Positions 1-9,317 of a stretch of DNA of 64,000 nucleotides are shown here, piece by piece. The notes beneath the pieces were generated by a model, which saw nothing but the letters and a program-made list of their open reading frames with translations, was not told the origin of the DNA and made no database searches. The DNA is from Alloyangia mangrovi (GTDB taxonomy: Bacteria > Pseudomonadota > Alphaproteobacteria > Rhodobacterales > Rhodobacteraceae), in assembly GCF_002300555.2 (NCBI RefSeq), contig NZ_NTHN02000006.1, positions 62,001 to 126,000 on the forward strand, given 5' to 3'. The translations under genes were made by a program, and so were the position numbers. Each line of letters begins with the position of its first letter. Position 1 is the stretch's first letter.

Positions 1-377
1 GCTCCACCGCCGATGCCTTCACCCTGCTCGAGCGGCTGGAGGGCAAGCTCGAGAAATCCCCCGGCCAGTTGCAGCGCGCCTGCGTCGATCTCGCCAAGGA
101 CTGGCGCACCGACAAGTACCTGCAGAAACTCGAGGCGATGCTGATCGTCACCGACGGCCGCGAGCTCTATGTCATCACCGGCGCCGGTGACGTGCTCGAG
201 CCCGAGCATGACATCGCCGCCATCGGCTCCGGCGGCAACTTCGCCCTCGCCGCCGCGCGCGGGCTCTACGACTACGAGGAAGACGCCGAGAAGATCGCCC
301 GCCGGGCCATGGCAATCGCCTCCGACATCTGCGTCTACACCAACGGCAAGCTGACCGTTGAGACCATTTCGGCTTGA
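1..377 (+). CDS. hslV: ATP-dependent protease peptidase subunit HslV, C-terminal part
   Basis: Threonine peptidase subunit of the HslVU (ClpQY) cytosolic protease, which degrades misfolded and regulatory proteins. Only the C-terminal part (about 124 residues) is in the window. The reading frame is open from base 3 and begins [13 protein letters not shown], the conserved stretch after the catalytic N-terminal half. The family motifs [14 protein letters not shown] and ASDICVYTN follow. The N-terminal catalytic Thr lies outside the window. hslU starts 22 bases after the stop, so the pair is the usual hslVU operon. Confidence 0.95.
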   Translation, partial: STADAFTLLERLEGKLEKSPGQLQRACVDLAKDWRTDKYLQKLEAMLIVTDGRELYVITGAGDVLEPEHDIAAIGSGGNFALAAARGLYDYEEDAEKIARRAMAIASDICVYTNGKLTVETISA

Positions 378-399
378 AACAGAGCCTGAAAGGACGACC

Positions 400-1707
400 A
401 TGACTGACCTGACACCCCGGGAGATCGTCTCGGAACTCGACCGCTTCATCATCGGCCAGCAGGACGCCAAGCGCGCCGTGGCCGTGGCTCTGCGCAACCG
501 CTGGCGCCGCAAGCAGCTGAGCGCCGACCTGCGCGACGAGGTCTACCCCAAGAACATCCTGATGATCGGCCCGACCGGCGTCGGCAAGACCGAGATCTCG
601 CGCCGCCTTGCCAAGCTCGCTCGCGCGCCCTTCATCAAGGTCGAGGCGACCAAGTTCACCGAAGTGGGCTACGTCGGCCGCGACGTCGAGCAGATCATCC
701 GTGACCTCGTCGATGCCTCGATCGTGCAGACCCGCGAGTGGATGCGCGAGGACGTGAAGGCCGCCGCCCACAAGAACGCCGAGGAGCGTGTGGTCTCTGC
801 GATCGCCGGCGAGGACGCGCGCGAAGGCACCCGCGAGATGTTCCGCAAGAAGCTCAAGAGCGGCGAGCTCGACGACACGGTGATCGAGCTCGACGTGGCC
901 GAGACCGCCTCGCCCTTCCCGATGATGGAGATCCCCGGCCAGCCCGGCCAGAACATGGGGATGATGAACCTCGGCGACATCTTCGGCAAAGCCTTCGGCG
1001 GGCGCACCACGCGCAAGAAGATGACCGTGGCCGAAAGCTACGAGGTGCTGATCTCGGAAGAAGCCGACAAGCTGCTCGACGACGAGCAGGTCAAGCTCGC
1101 CGCCATCGAGGCGGTGGAGCAGAACGGCATCGTCTTCCTCGACGAGATCGACAAGGTCGCGGCGCGGCAGGAAGCCCGCGGCGGTGACGTGTCGCGTGAG
1201 GGCGTGCAGCGCGATCTGCTGCCGCTGATCGAGGGCACCACCGTCAGCACGAAGCATGGCGCGGTGAAGACCGACCACATCCTCTTCATCGCCTCGGGCG
1301 CCTTCCACATCGCCAAGCCCTCGGACCTGCTGCCGGAGCTGCAAGGGCGCCTGCCGATCCGGGTGAACCTGCGGGCGCTGACCGAAGAGGATTTCGTCCG
1401 CATCCTGACCGAGACCGACAACGCCCTCACCCGCCAGTACACGGCGCTGATGGCGACCGAGGAGGTCACCGTCAGCTTCACCGAGGAAGGCATCCACGCG
1501 CTGGCGAAGATTGCCGCCGAGGTCAACGAGAGCGTCGAGAACATCGGCGCGCGGCGGCTCTACACGGTGATGGAGCGGGTTTTCGAAGAGCTGAGCTTCA
1601 CGGCACCCGACCAGCCGGGCACCTCGATCACCGTCGACGAGGGTTTCGTCGAGAAGCACCTCGGCGAGCTCACCCGCTCGACGGACCTCAGCCGCTACGT
1701 GCTCTGA
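400..1707 (+). CDS. hslU: ATP-dependent protease ATPase subunit HslU
   Basis: AAA+ unfoldase that feeds substrates into the HslV peptidase; 435 aa, normal family length. Visible motifs are Walker [10 protein letters not shown] (residues 57-65), the pore loop GYVGRD (90-95), Walker [10 protein letters not shown] (about 244-252) and the C-terminal LSRYVL tail that docks into HslV. The ATG at 400 was chosen over an in-frame upstream codon because it follows an AAAGGA ribosome site and gives the canonical [11 protein letters not shown]-terminus. No heat-shock promoter is visible because the operon start is outside the window. Confidence 0.97.
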   Translation: MTDLTPREIVSELDRFIIGQQDAKRAVAVALRNRWRRKQLSADLRDEVYPKNILMIGPTGVGKTEISRRLAKLARAPFIKVEATKFTEVGYVGRDVEQIIRDLVDASIVQTREWMREDVKAAAHKNAEERVVSAIAGEDAREGTREMFRKKLKSGELDDTVIELDVAETASPFPMMEIPGQPGQNMGMMNLGDIFGKAFGGRTTRKKMTVAESYEVLISEEADKLLDDEQVKLAAIEAVEQNGIVFLDEIDKVAARQEARGGDVSREGVQRDLLPLIEGTTVSTKHGAVKTDHILFIASGAFHIAKPSDLLPELQGRLPIRVNLRALTEEDFVRILTETDNALTRQYTALMATEEVTVSFTEEGIHALAKIAAEVNESVENIGARRLYTVMERVFEELSFTAPDQPGTSITVDEGFVEKHLGELTRSTDLSRYVL

Positions 1708-1716
1708 CACGCCGGA

Positions 1717-1857
1717 TGCGGGGGGTCCGGTCCCCCGCACCGAACATCCCTGCGGGGGGCCAGCCCCCCGCACCCCCCGGCGTATTTTCAAAGAGAAGAA
1801 GGGCGGCGCACCCGCGGCTTCTTCTCTTTCCAAATACGCCCGCCGGAGGCCTCCGGC
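1717..1857. repeat. Cluster of intergenic hairpins with a long palindromic element
   Basis: The 212-base gap after hslU is almost entirely inverted repeats. There are two G/C hairpins (1717-1739 and 1751-1772, stem TGCGGGGG). A 23-base imperfect inverted repeat follows, with arms 1779-1801 and 1818-1840 that read GGCGTATTT...AGAGAAGAAG on both strands. The 16-base palindrome GCCGGAGGCCTCCGGC lies at 1842-1857. The long repeat resembles elements at 27532-27587 and 29382-29408, so it is a dispersed family and not just a terminator. It may also end hslVU transcription, although no T tract follows. Confidence 0.7.
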
Positions 1858-1919
1858 CTCTACCGCCCCGCGCCTTCCCCGGATATGTTCGCGCCAACAT
1901 TCCAAGGAGGACGCCCCCG

Positions 1920-2597
1920 ATGAAACGCTCCCACGTCAACGAGATCCTGCGCGCCAGTGACGCGTTCATCCGCAGCCACGGCTACACCCTGCCGCCTTTC
2001 GCCTACCTCACACCCGAGGGGCTGAAGAAATCCGAGCACGGCGAGATCAAGCGCCGCCGCATGGGCTGGGACGTGACGGATTACGGCGGCGGGAACTTCG
2101 ATGAGCTGGGGCTCTTCCTCTTCACCACGCGCAACGGGCTCAATGCCGATCTCGGCCAGCGCAGCGCCATGCTCTACGCCGAGAAGATCATGATCTCGCG
2201 GCAGAACCAGCTCAGCCCGATGCACCGGCACGACCTCAAGGTCGAGGACATCATCAACCGCGGCGGCGGCACGCTGGTGCTCGAGCTCTTCACCGCCACC
2301 CCGGGCGGCGAGATCGACCGCGACGCCGAGGTCACCGTGCTCTGCGACGGCATGGAGCGCACCCTGCCCGCGGGCGGCCATCTGAAGCTGGACCCGGGCG
2401 AGTCGGTGACACTCTTCCCGACCACCTGGCACGCCTTCTGGGGCGAGGGCAGCGACGTGCTGATTGGCGAGGTCTCCACGGTGAACGACGATCTTACGGA
2501 CAATATCTTCGCCGAGCCGCTGGGGCGGTTCTCGCAGATCGAGGAAGACGAGGCGCCGCTGCACCTGCTGGTGTCGGATTACGACGACAGGCTCTGA
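1920..2597 (+). CDS. D-lyxose isomerase family (D-lyxose/D-mannose) sugar isomerase
   Basis: 225 aa cupin-fold enzyme of the D-lyxose ketol-isomerase family (formerly DUF1498), expected to interconvert D-lyxose and D-xylulose in the cytosol. Metal ligands typical of the family are visible: H102 and H104 in MHRHDLKVED, E109 in the same segment, and H171 in TTWHAFWGEG. The ATG at 1920 follows a strong AAGGAGG ribosome site. An upstream in-frame extension exists but would read through the hairpin repeats, so it was rejected. No sugar kinase or transporter is adjacent, and the neighbouring solute-binding gene is broken and of peptide type. Confidence 0.85.
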   Translation: MKRSHVNEILRASDAFIRSHGYTLPPFAYLTPEGLKKSEHGEIKRRRMGWDVTDYGGGNFDELGLFLFTTRNGLNADLGQRSAMLYAEKIMISRQNQLSPMHRHDLKVEDIINRGGGTLVLELFTATPGGEIDRDAEVTVLCDGMERTLPAGGHLKLDPGESVTLFPTTWHAFWGEGSDVLIGEVSTVNDDLTDNIFAEPLGRFSQIEEDEAPLHLLVSDYDDRL

Positions 2598-2615
2598 ACC
2601 GGGGCCAAGGCCACC

Positions 2616-4152
2616 TCAGGCCATCCACCACCGCTCGGCCATGCGCGAATCGTCCATCGCGCGCATGGCCCCCACGCGCTTCGGCGTGGAGATGCGCGCC
2701 GAATGCGCCTGCAGGTGGTTGGCGTACATCGGCAGGATCAGTCCGCCCTCGTCGCGGCTGATCTGCTGCATCTCGGCGTAGAGCTCGGCGCGACGGGCAG
2801 AGTCGAACTCGGCACGCGCCTCGCGCAGCAGCGCGCCGAAGCGGCCCGAGCCGCCACGGGTGGCATTCCACGGCGCCGCTTCGGTCAGAACGGTCGAGAA
2901 GGCCCAATCCTCGGTGGCCCGGCCGGACCAGCCACCGGGCCGGAATGCGGCGCTGTCACGCGGCCAGCTCGTCTCGGACGGCAGCTGGCGCAGCTCCAGC
3001 GTGATGCCTGCCTGCGCCGCGCTCTCGCGGTAGAGCACGGCGGCGCGGGTCGCGCCGTCGAAGGCCGCCTCGGAGACCAGCATCGGCAGGGCGATTCCCT
3101 CGTGGCCCGCCTGCGCGAGGTGCCAGCGGGCGCGGTCCGGATCGAAGCCCCGCGGCTCCAGCGCGGCGAAATAGGGGTTGGCGGGGCCGATCGGGCTGTC
3201 CTGCCCGATGCTGCCGTGACCATGGAGGATCTCCGCCACCATCGCCTCGCGGTCCACCGCGGCCTTCAGCGCCTGCCGCAGGTGCGGATCGGCGAAGGGC
3301 GCGAGGTCGGTGCGCAGCGCAAAGCCGTAGTGCTGGTTGCCGGCGAGGCTCTGCACCGTGAAGCGCGGCTCGGCCTGCAGTGCCGCGGCGTCAGCGGCGG
3401 GCAGGCGGTCGATGGCGTCGACGCGGCCCGAGCGCAGGGCCTCGAGCCGTTCGCGGGGGTCGTTCATGGCGAGGAAATCCACCCCGTCGAACCAGCCCGC
3501 GCGACCGTCCTTGTAGTGCTCGGCGACCCGGCGACCGATGAAGCGGCGGCCCGGCTCGAAGCGCTCGACCCGGTAGAGCCCGGTGCCGATGCCGCGCGCC
3601 ATGGCCTCGGCGATCTGCCGGCGGGGTAGATCAGCAGGTGGTAGTCGGCGAGCAGGTAGGGGAAGTCGGCGTTGCCGGTGGCGAGGGTGAACTGCACCTG
3701 ATGCGGCGCAGTGGCCCGCATCTCCTCGATCTCGGCGACGATGGGCCGGGCCGGAGAGGCCGCGTCCCGGTGCAGCGCCAGCGAGGCCAGGACATCCTCG
3801 GCGCCAAACGCCTTGCCATTGTGGAAGCGCACGCCGGGGCGCAGGTCGAAGGTCCAGACGCGCGCGTCGGGCGAGGCGCTCCAGCCGGTGGCCAGCTCGC
3901 CGCGCAGCGCGCCGCCCGCCGCCACCCTCGGTCAGCGTGTCGAAGACCGCGCCCTGCGCCGCGGCGCTCATGAAAAGCCCGGCGTGGCCGCGCGCATCCC
4001 AGCTGTCTGTGCCGCGCGCGCGCCAAGCGCGGCACGGAAGTAGCCGCGCGCGTGGCCCCTGCCACGGCCGCGGCCCCGGCCAGTCCCGACGCGCCGAGAA
4101 CGGCGGCGGCGAGGGCCGATTGCAGCACGCGGCGGCGGCGGATGACGGTCAT
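2616..4152 (-). pseudogene. ABC transporter substrate-binding protein (SBP family 5), frameshifted
   Basis: Periplasmic peptide/dipeptide-type solute-binding protein (family 5). The start at 4152 gives a signal sequence ([11 protein letters not shown] then an Ala-rich core). The mature protein is spread over three frames. [10 protein letters not shown] and QGAVFDTLTE lie in one frame, GELATGWSASPDARVWTFDLR in a second, and the long C-terminal part from QIAEAMARGIGTGLYR in the first again. Re-joining needs about four single-base indels: two within roughly 4010-4075, one extra base near 3925-3929, and one missing base near 3615-3621. No permease or ATPase gene is adjacent. It could be a decaying orphan gene or a poorly called GC-rich stretch. 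Confidence 0.8.
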
Positions 4153-4261
4153 GATGCGGGGCGCTCCCCTCTGCGGATGTCTCTTTCGGCACCCACTCTG
4201 CACGGTGGCCCGTCCGGGTGCAACAGCGGGCCGCTCAAACCTGCGCCATCTCGCGGCACGG

Positions 4262-5260
4262 TCAGTAGCCGTGACGGTTCGGCAGGCTTTCGAGCAGGGC
4301 GATCTGGTCCATCACCCGCACCAATTCGGCGCTGATGCCCGGCTCCGACAGGGCATGTCCGGCGTTGCGCACCATGCGAAGCTCGCCCTCGGGCCAGGCG
4401 CGCGACAGCTCCCAGGCACGGCGCGGCGGGCAGATCATGTCGTAGCGGCCCTGCACGATGACCCCGGGGATGCCGCGCAGCTTGTCGACGTTCTTCAGGA
4501 TCCAGCCGTCCTGCTCGAGGAAGCCCGCGTTGACGAAATAGTGGTTTTCCAGCCGGGCGAAGGCGCGGGCGTATTCCGCCGGGGCCTCGCCGCCATGACC
4601 GTTGGAATAGACCGAGGCCAGGGCGTTCTCCCAGCTCGACCAGGCGCGGGCGAAACGAATTTCCTCGCGCAGGTCGCCGGAGAACAGCCGCCGGTGATAG
4701 GCACCGACGAGATCGCCGCGCTCCTCCTCGGGAATCAGGCTCTCGAACCGCGCCCAGGTCTCGGGCCAGAACTGGCCGGCGCCACCGCCGTAGAACCAGT
4801 CAAGCTCGGCCTGGGTCATCATGAAGACGCCGCGCAGCACCAGCTGGCGCACCCGCTCGGGGTGGCTGATGCCGTAGACCAGCGAAAGCGTCGCGCCCCA
4901 GCTGCCGCCGAAGACGATGAATTTCTCGATCTCCAGCGTCTCGCGGATTTTCTCGATGTCGGCGACGAGGTGCCAGGTGGTGTTGTTCTCGACGCTGGCA
5001 TGGGGTGTGGAGCGCCCGCAGCCGCGCTGGTCGAAGAGCACCACGCGGTAGACATCCGGATCGAAATAACGCCGCATCGCCGGGCTGCAGCCGCCGCCGG
5101 GGCCACCGTGCAGCACGATGACCGGAATGCCGGAGGGGTTACCGCATTGTTCGATATAGAGCTTGTGCCCGTCGCCCACGTCGAGCATGCGCTGGTCGAA
5201 CGGGTCGATCGCGGGATAGAGATGTTGCACTGCGCTCTTTTGGCCCGGGTATTTGTCCAT
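4262..5260 (-). CDS. pip: Proline iminopeptidase
   Basis: Alpha/beta hydrolase (peptidase family S33) that removes N-terminal proline from peptides; 332 aa. The oxyanion motif HGGPGGG is at residues 51-57. The nucleophile elbow GGSWG is at 118-122 (Ser120). The Asp in GRYDMICPP and the His in NAGHALSEP complete the triad. The start at 5260 ([10 protein letters not shown]) was chosen because further upstream the frame runs antisense through ubiG. It is divergent from ubiG with a 51-base gap that must hold both promoters. Confidence 0.93.
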   Translation of the reverse strand: MDKYPGQKSAVQHLYPAIDPFDQRMLDVGDGHKLYIEQCGNPSGIPVIVLHGGPGGGCSPAMRRYFDPDVYRVVLFDQRGCGRSTPHASVENNTTWHLVADIEKIRETLEIEKFIVFGGSWGATLSLVYGISHPERVRQLVLRGVFMMTQAELDWFYGGGAGQFWPETWARFESLIPEEERGDLVGAYHRRLFSGDLREEIRFARAWSSWENALASVYSNGHGGEAPAEYARAFARLENHYFVNAGFLEQDGWILKNVDKLRGIPGVIVQGRYDMICPPRRAWELSRAWPEGELRMVRNAGHALSEPGISAELVRVMDQIALLESLPNRHGY

Positions 5261-5311
5261 GGAACCTCTATATTGGCTAATGAGCCCAAAAGAAAACGGG
5301 ATACCTGCACT

Positions 5312-6052
5312 ATGACCCTGACCGTCGATCCGTCCGAAGTCGCCAAGTTCGAAGCCATGGCGGCAGAATGGTGGGACCCGAACGGAAAGTTCAAGCCTCT
5401 GCACATGATGAACCCCGTGCGTCTGGAGTATATCACGACGCAGATTGCCGGGGAGTTCGACCGCGACCTTGCGACGCCGCGTCCCTTCGAGGGGCTGCGC
5501 ATCCTCGACATCGGCTGCGGCGGCGGGCTGCTCTGCGAACCGATGGCGCGGCTCGGCGCCGAGATCGTCGGCGTCGATGCCGCCGAGCGCAACATTCCCG
5601 TGGCACAGACCCATGCCGAGCAGTCGGGGCTCGAGATCGACTACCGCTTCTCGACCGCCGAAGCTCTGGCCGAGGCGGGCGAGCAGTTCGACGTGGTGCT
5701 GAACATGGAGGTGGTCGAACACGTGGCCGACCCGCAGGTCTACCTGAACGCCTGCCACGACCTGCTGAAGCCTGGCGGGCTGCATCTCTGCTCGACGATC
5801 AACCGCAATGCCAAGAGCTTCGCCATGGCCATCGTCGGCGCCGAATGGGTGATGCGCTGGCTGCCCAAGGGCACCCACGACTGGGCCAAGTTCATCACCC
5901 CCGACGAGCTCTACGGGCTGATGCGCAAGGCCGGGCTCGAGCCGGTGGACCGCAAGGGCTACGTGTTCAACCCGGTGAGCTGGCGCTGGTCGATCTCGGA
6001 CCGGGACCTGTCGGTCAACTACGTGACGGCGGCGCTGAAGCCCAAGGGCTGA
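5312..6052 (+). CDS. ubiG: Ubiquinone biosynthesis O-methyltransferase UbiG
   Basis: SAM-dependent O-methyltransferase that performs both O-methylations in ubiquinone synthesis; 246 aa, normal length. SAM motif I is LDIGCGGG (residues 65-72). Further family segments are [12 protein letters not shown] at the N-terminus, NMEVVEHV and TINRNAKSF. The start at 5312 gives the canonical [18 protein letters not shown] much longer in-frame extension upstream is antisense to pip and not real. Confidence 0.96.
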   Translation: MTLTVDPSEVAKFEAMAAEWWDPNGKFKPLHMMNPVRLEYITTQIAGEFDRDLATPRPFEGLRILDIGCGGGLLCEPMARLGAEIVGVDAAERNIPVAQTHAEQSGLEIDYRFSTAEALAEAGEQFDVVLNMEVVEHVADPQVYLNACHDLLKPGGLHLCSTINRNAKSFAMAIVGAEWVMRWLPKGTHDWAKFITPDELYGLMRKAGLEPVDRKGYVFNPVSWRWSISDRDLSVNYVTAALKPKG

Positions 6053-6061
6053 GCCCGGGCG

Positions 6062-6502
6062 TCAGTCCGCCTCGAGCTTCAGCCGCAGCTCGCGCAGCAC
6101 CGGCAGCGCCGCGCGCACCTTGTCGACCCCGAGGTCCTTGACCATCTCCGAGATCACCGGCGCCATGGCGGCGAGCGCCGCCTCGCGGGCGCGCTTGCCG
6201 GCGGGGCTGATCGCCACCATCTTGCGCCGCGCGTCGTCCCAGTCGGGGCGGATGTGCACGTAGCCGGCAATCTCGAGCTTGGTGAGCGTGTTGGTCATCG
6301 CACCTCGGGTGACGTGAAAGCTGCGCGCCAACTGCGCCGGGCTGCGCTCGTTCTGCACCCGGGCAAGGTGGTTGAGAACAGAGAAATGCGAGATTTCCAT
6401 GCGGTCGGGCAGCACGCGGGTCAAGCGGTTGCGCAGCAGCTGGTCAGCAGTAAGCAGCTCGCTGAAGAGCGAGATGGCCAGCGCGTCGGCGGGGGAGCTC
6501 AT
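6062..6502 (-). CDS. MarR family transcriptional regulator
   Basis: 146 aa winged-helix regulator. The fold shows in the helix-turn-helix segment SPAQLARSFHVTRGAMTNTLTKLE (about residues 54-77) and the wing sequence IRPDWDDARRKMVAISPAG. The effector and targets are unknown. Its ATG overlaps the stop of the nitrilase-family gene by four bases (6499-6502), so the two are translationally coupled, and glutaredoxin lies ten bases further upstream. The three genes probably form one operon, which suggests a thiol or electrophile response, but that is inference from context. Confidence 0.9.
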   Translation of the reverse strand: MSSPADALAISLFSELLTADQLLRNRLTRVLPDRMEISHFSVLNHLARVQNERSPAQLARSFHVTRGAMTNTLTKLEIAGYVHIRPDWDDARRKMVAISPAGKRAREAALAAMAPVISEMVKDLGVDKVRAALPVLRELRLKLEAD

Positions 6503-7335
6503 GCCGGTCCCTCGAATTGGCGGTCGTGGGTCAGCACCGGGATCTGTGCCCGCGCCTTGTCGGATTGCGCGAGGTCGATCTCGGCATAGATGATGCCCGG
6601 CTCGGTGCCGCCGTCGGCGATGACCTCGCCCCAGGGCGAGACGACCAGCGAATGGCCGTGAGTTCGGCGCGGCTTGCCCTCGGAGATCTTGTGAGAGCCG
6701 CATTGCGCCGGGGCCAGCACCCACGATCCGGTCTCGATGGCGCGGGCGCGCAGCAGCGGCTCCCAGTGGCCGGGACCGGTGGCGGGCGAGAAGGCGGCGG
6801 GCACGGTCAGGATCTGCGCCCCGGCGTGGGCAAGCGCCCGGTGCAGGTAGGCAAAGCGCACGTCGTAGCAGATGGTCATGCCGATGGTGCCGAAGGGTGT
6901 CTCGACCGCCACGGCGCGGTCTCCGGGGGCAAAGCCGTCGGATTCGCGGTAGGTCTCGGTCTCGGTCACCTGCACGTCGAACATGTGGATCTTGTCGTAG
7001 CGCGCAGCGATCTCGCCCTCGGGTGTGATCAGGAAGCTGCGGTTGGCAAATCGCTGCTCCGGCGGCTCGGATTTCACGCCGAGCGAGCCGATCAGCAGCC
7101 AGACGCCAAGCGCCTTCGCCTCGGCGCGCAGCCCCGCAAGGGTCTGGTCCTCCGCCTCCGGCTGCAGCACCGCCCTCTGGTGGCTGCGGCTCGAGGAGAC
7201 GCAATTGGTCACTTCCGGCGTCAGGATGAATCCCGCGCCCTGCCCGGCCGCCTCGCGCATCATGGCGCGGACGGTCTCGAGATTCTCCGCCGGATCGTCC
7301 GACGAGCTGATCTGCAGCAGCGCGGCCTTCATCAC
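6499..7335 (-). CDS. Carbon-nitrogen hydrolase (Nit/deaminated glutathione amidase-like)
   Basis: 278 aa nitrilase-superfamily amidase. The catalytic triad is visible: Glu41 in GFILTPEVTN, Lys115 in YDKIHMFDV and Cys156 in TICYDVRF. Sequence style fits the Nit1/YbeM group, whose members hydrolyse deaminated glutathione. Placement directly downstream of a glutaredoxin supports a glutathione-linked role but does not prove the substrate. There are two adjacent Met codons at the N-terminus, so the start may be 7335 or 7332. It overlaps the marR start by four bases. Confidence 0.9.
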   Translation of the reverse strand: MMKAALLQISSSDDPAENLETVRAMMREAAGQGAGFILTPEVTNCVSSSRSHQRAVLQPEAEDQTLAGLRAEAKALGVWLLIGSLGVKSEPPEQRFANRSFLITPEGEIAARYDKIHMFDVQVTETETYRESDGFAPGDRAVAVETPFGTIGMTICYDVRFAYLHRALAHAGAQILTVPAAFSPATGPGHWEPLLRARAIETGSWVLAPAQCGSHKISEGKPRRTHGHSLVVSPWGEVIADGGTEPGIIYAEIDLAQSDKARAQIPVLTHDRQFEGPA

Positions 7336-7344
7336 CTTCCTCCG

Positions 7345-7602
7345 TCAGCTCGCAAGCAGCGGATCGAGCTTGCCGTCGCGCTCCATGGCATAGAGGTCGT
7401 CGCAACCGCCGACGTGGAAATCCCCCACGAAGATCTGCGGCACGGTGCGACCGCCGTTGGCACGCTGGGTCATCTCGGCGCGGCGCTCGGGCGCGGCGGC
7501 GACGTTGATCTCGGTGAACTCGGCACCCTTCTGGGTGAGCAGTCGCTTGGCGGCGACGCAGAAGCCGCAGGTGGGCGTGGTGTAGATCTCGATCGGTTTC
7601 AT
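7345..7602 (-). CDS. grxC: Glutaredoxin 3 (GrxC family)
   Basis: 85 aa dithiol glutaredoxin that uses glutathione to reduce protein and mixed disulfides in the cytosol. The redox site is C12-G-F-C15 in place of the common CPYC. The glutathione-binding TVP motif (GGRTVPQIFVGD) and the GGCDDL motif follow, as in GrxC. It is the first gene of the probable grxC-nit-marR operon and is separated from the nitrilase gene by nine bases. Confidence 0.93.
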   Translation of the reverse strand: MKPIEIYTTPTCGFCVAAKRLLTQKGAEFTEINVAAAPERRAEMTQRANGGRTVPQIFVGDFHVGGCDDLYAMERDGKLDPLLAS

Positions 7603-7647
7603 GCAGGTTTCCCTTTCCGGCGGGCTGGCAGCCCATCTTTCAGGGAT

Positions 7648-8379
7648 TTAGGTATCCTTTGCAACGCGCGCCAGTACCGAGACCCTCACCTGTGCCGCGC
7701 CGGCCCCCTTGCAGGCCAAGGACGCTGCGGAAAGCGTCGCACCAGAGGTCATCACGTCATCCACCAGCAGCAAACTGCGCCCCTTGAGGTCTACCCGTCC
7801 AGTAACGCTGATCGCGCCGTCGAGCGTCGCAAAGCGTTCCTCTGCCCCTTTTCCGTCAAGCGAAGGCGTGGCACGGGTTCGGCGCAGGGCATCGGGGGCA
7901 TGCCGCAGTCCCAGCTCGCGCGCCAGCGCCGCGCCCAGCAGCGCCGACTGGTTATACCGGCGGCGCAGGTGGCGGCGCAGGTGCAGCGGCACCGGCACCA
8001 CCAGCGTCTCGGCATCGAGCCCCCGCAGCCCGCGCGACATCCAATGCGCCGCGGGCCGCGCGATGTCGGTGCGATCGGCGTGTTTCAGCATCAGCACCAG
8101 CTTGCGCCCGTTGCCCTTGTAGAGCAGCGCCGCCCGCCCCTGCTCCCAAGGGCGCTCCTGCGTGCGGCAGTCGTCGCAGAGCTCGGCCAGCTCTGACTGG
8201 CCGGGCAAGGGCACCCCGCAGAGATCGCAGCAGAGGCCGTCAAGAAAGGAGGTGTCGCGCCAGCAGGGCCCGCAGAGCCCGTGATCGCTTTCGACCAGCC
8301 CGCCGCAGGTCAGGCAGCGCGGCGGGTAGACAAGCCGCAGCGCCCCGCGCAACAAGGTTTGCAACCGCTCCTGCCGCAT
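7648..8379 (-). CDS. comF: ComF family phosphoribosyltransferase-like protein
   Basis: 243 aa ComF/GntX-type protein. The N-terminal double zinc-finger region has cysteine pairs CLTC (about 22-25), CGPC, CDLC and CDDC. The C-terminal phosphoribosyltransferase fold carries the PRPP-binding motif LLLVDDVMTSGAT. In naturally competent bacteria ComF is needed for DNA uptake; its role in alphaproteobacteria is not established. It is divergent from the methyltransferase gene, with only 14 bases between the two start codons. Confidence 0.92.
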   Translation of the reverse strand: MRQERLQTLLRGALRLVYPPRCLTCGGLVESDHGLCGPCWRDTSFLDGLCCDLCGVPLPGQSELAELCDDCRTQERPWEQGRAALLYKGNGRKLVLMLKHADRTDIARPAAHWMSRGLRGLDAETLVVPVPLHLRRHLRRRYNQSALLGAALARELGLRHAPDALRRTRATPSLDGKGAEERFATLDGAISVTGRVDLKGRSLLLVDDVMTSGATLSAASLACKGAGAAQVRVSVLARVAKDT

Positions 8380-8393
8380 CTTATCTAGCCTCC

Positions 8394-9266
8394 ATGTCCA
8401 GCCAGAGTTCCGGCCCGCGTCCCGGCCAGCCAGCCCCCCAGAGCCCGCAGCTCATCGACCGCACCGCCCTCGCCCGGAACCGGGCCCGGGCGCGCCGCGC
8501 AGAGACTTTGCACAGGTCCCTCTTCCTGCACGAGGCCGCGCGGGACGAGGCACAGGATCGGCTGATAATGGTTAACAGGGAGTTCAAATCCCCGGTCATC
8601 GTCACCCCCTTCCCCGAGATCTGGGACGGCGCCCTGCCCGGCGCGAAGATCATCCACGACGACGAGGTCCTGGATCTCGAGGTCGGCGCGCATGACCTGG
8701 TGATCCACGCGCTTGCCCTGCACTGGGCGAACGACCCGGTGGGCCAGCTCATCCAGTGCCGCCGCGCCTTGAAGGCCGACGGGCTCTGCCTGACCATCGC
8801 CTTCGGCGGCGAGACGCTCTCCGAGCTGCGCGCGGCCCTCGGGCAGGCCGAGATCGACGTGACCGGCGGGCTGTCACCCCGCGTACTGCCGATGGGCGAA
8901 ATCCGCGACCTCGGCGCGCTGCTGCAACGCGCCGGGCTGGCGCTGCCGGTGGCGGATTCGCTGCCGCTCGACGTCAGCTACGAGAGCGCGCTGCACCTGA
9001 TGCGCGACCTGCGGGCCATGGGCGAGGCCAACGCGCTTTCGGCCCGGCTGCGCCGTCCCACCCGCCGCGCCGTCCTGCTGCGCGCCGCCGAGCTCTACGC
9101 CCAGAACTACGCACGCCCGGACGGCCGTCTCTCGGCCACCTTCGAGCTCGTCACCCTGACTGGCTGGGCCCCCGACGAGAGCCAGCAAAAGCCGCTGCGA
9201 CCGGGATCTGCGGCGCATCGTCTCGCCGACGCTCTGGGCGCCAAGGAAACCCGGCTCAAGGATTGA
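8394..9266 (+). CDS. NDUFAF5/BioC-like SAM-dependent methyltransferase family protein
   Basis: 290 aa protein of the methyltransferase group that includes mitochondrial NDUFAF5 (complex I assembly). The N-terminus has the family signature DRTALARNRARARR. The central HDLVIHALALHWANDPVGQL corresponds to the post-motif-I segment. SAM motif I itself is degenerate: FKSPVIVTPFPEIWDG occurs where a GxGxG loop is expected. NDUFAF5 acts as an arginine hydroxylase on a complex I subunit; whether this bacterial form does the same is inference. It is followed 51 bases later by hemH. Confidence 0.8.
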   Translation: MSSQSSGPRPGQPAPQSPQLIDRTALARNRARARRAETLHRSLFLHEAARDEAQDRLIMVNREFKSPVIVTPFPEIWDGALPGAKIIHDDEVLDLEVGAHDLVIHALALHWANDPVGQLIQCRRALKADGLCLTIAFGGETLSELRAALGQAEIDVTGGLSPRVLPMGEIRDLGALLQRAGLALPVADSLPLDVSYESALHLMRDLRAMGEANALSARLRRPTRRAVLLRAAELYAQNYARPDGRLSATFELVTLTGWAPDESQQKPLRPGSAAHRLADALGAKETRLKD

Positions 9267-9317
9267 ATCATTCTAAATTCGCGTTAACTAGCGCGTGACT
9301 TTGAGGGAACAGAACGC

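Noticed and set aside
8570-8610. tRNA-like T-loop (GTTCAAATCC) within the methyltransferase gene
   Set aside because: No acceptor stem, D-arm or anticodon arm can be folded around it, and it lies in a conserved coding frame.
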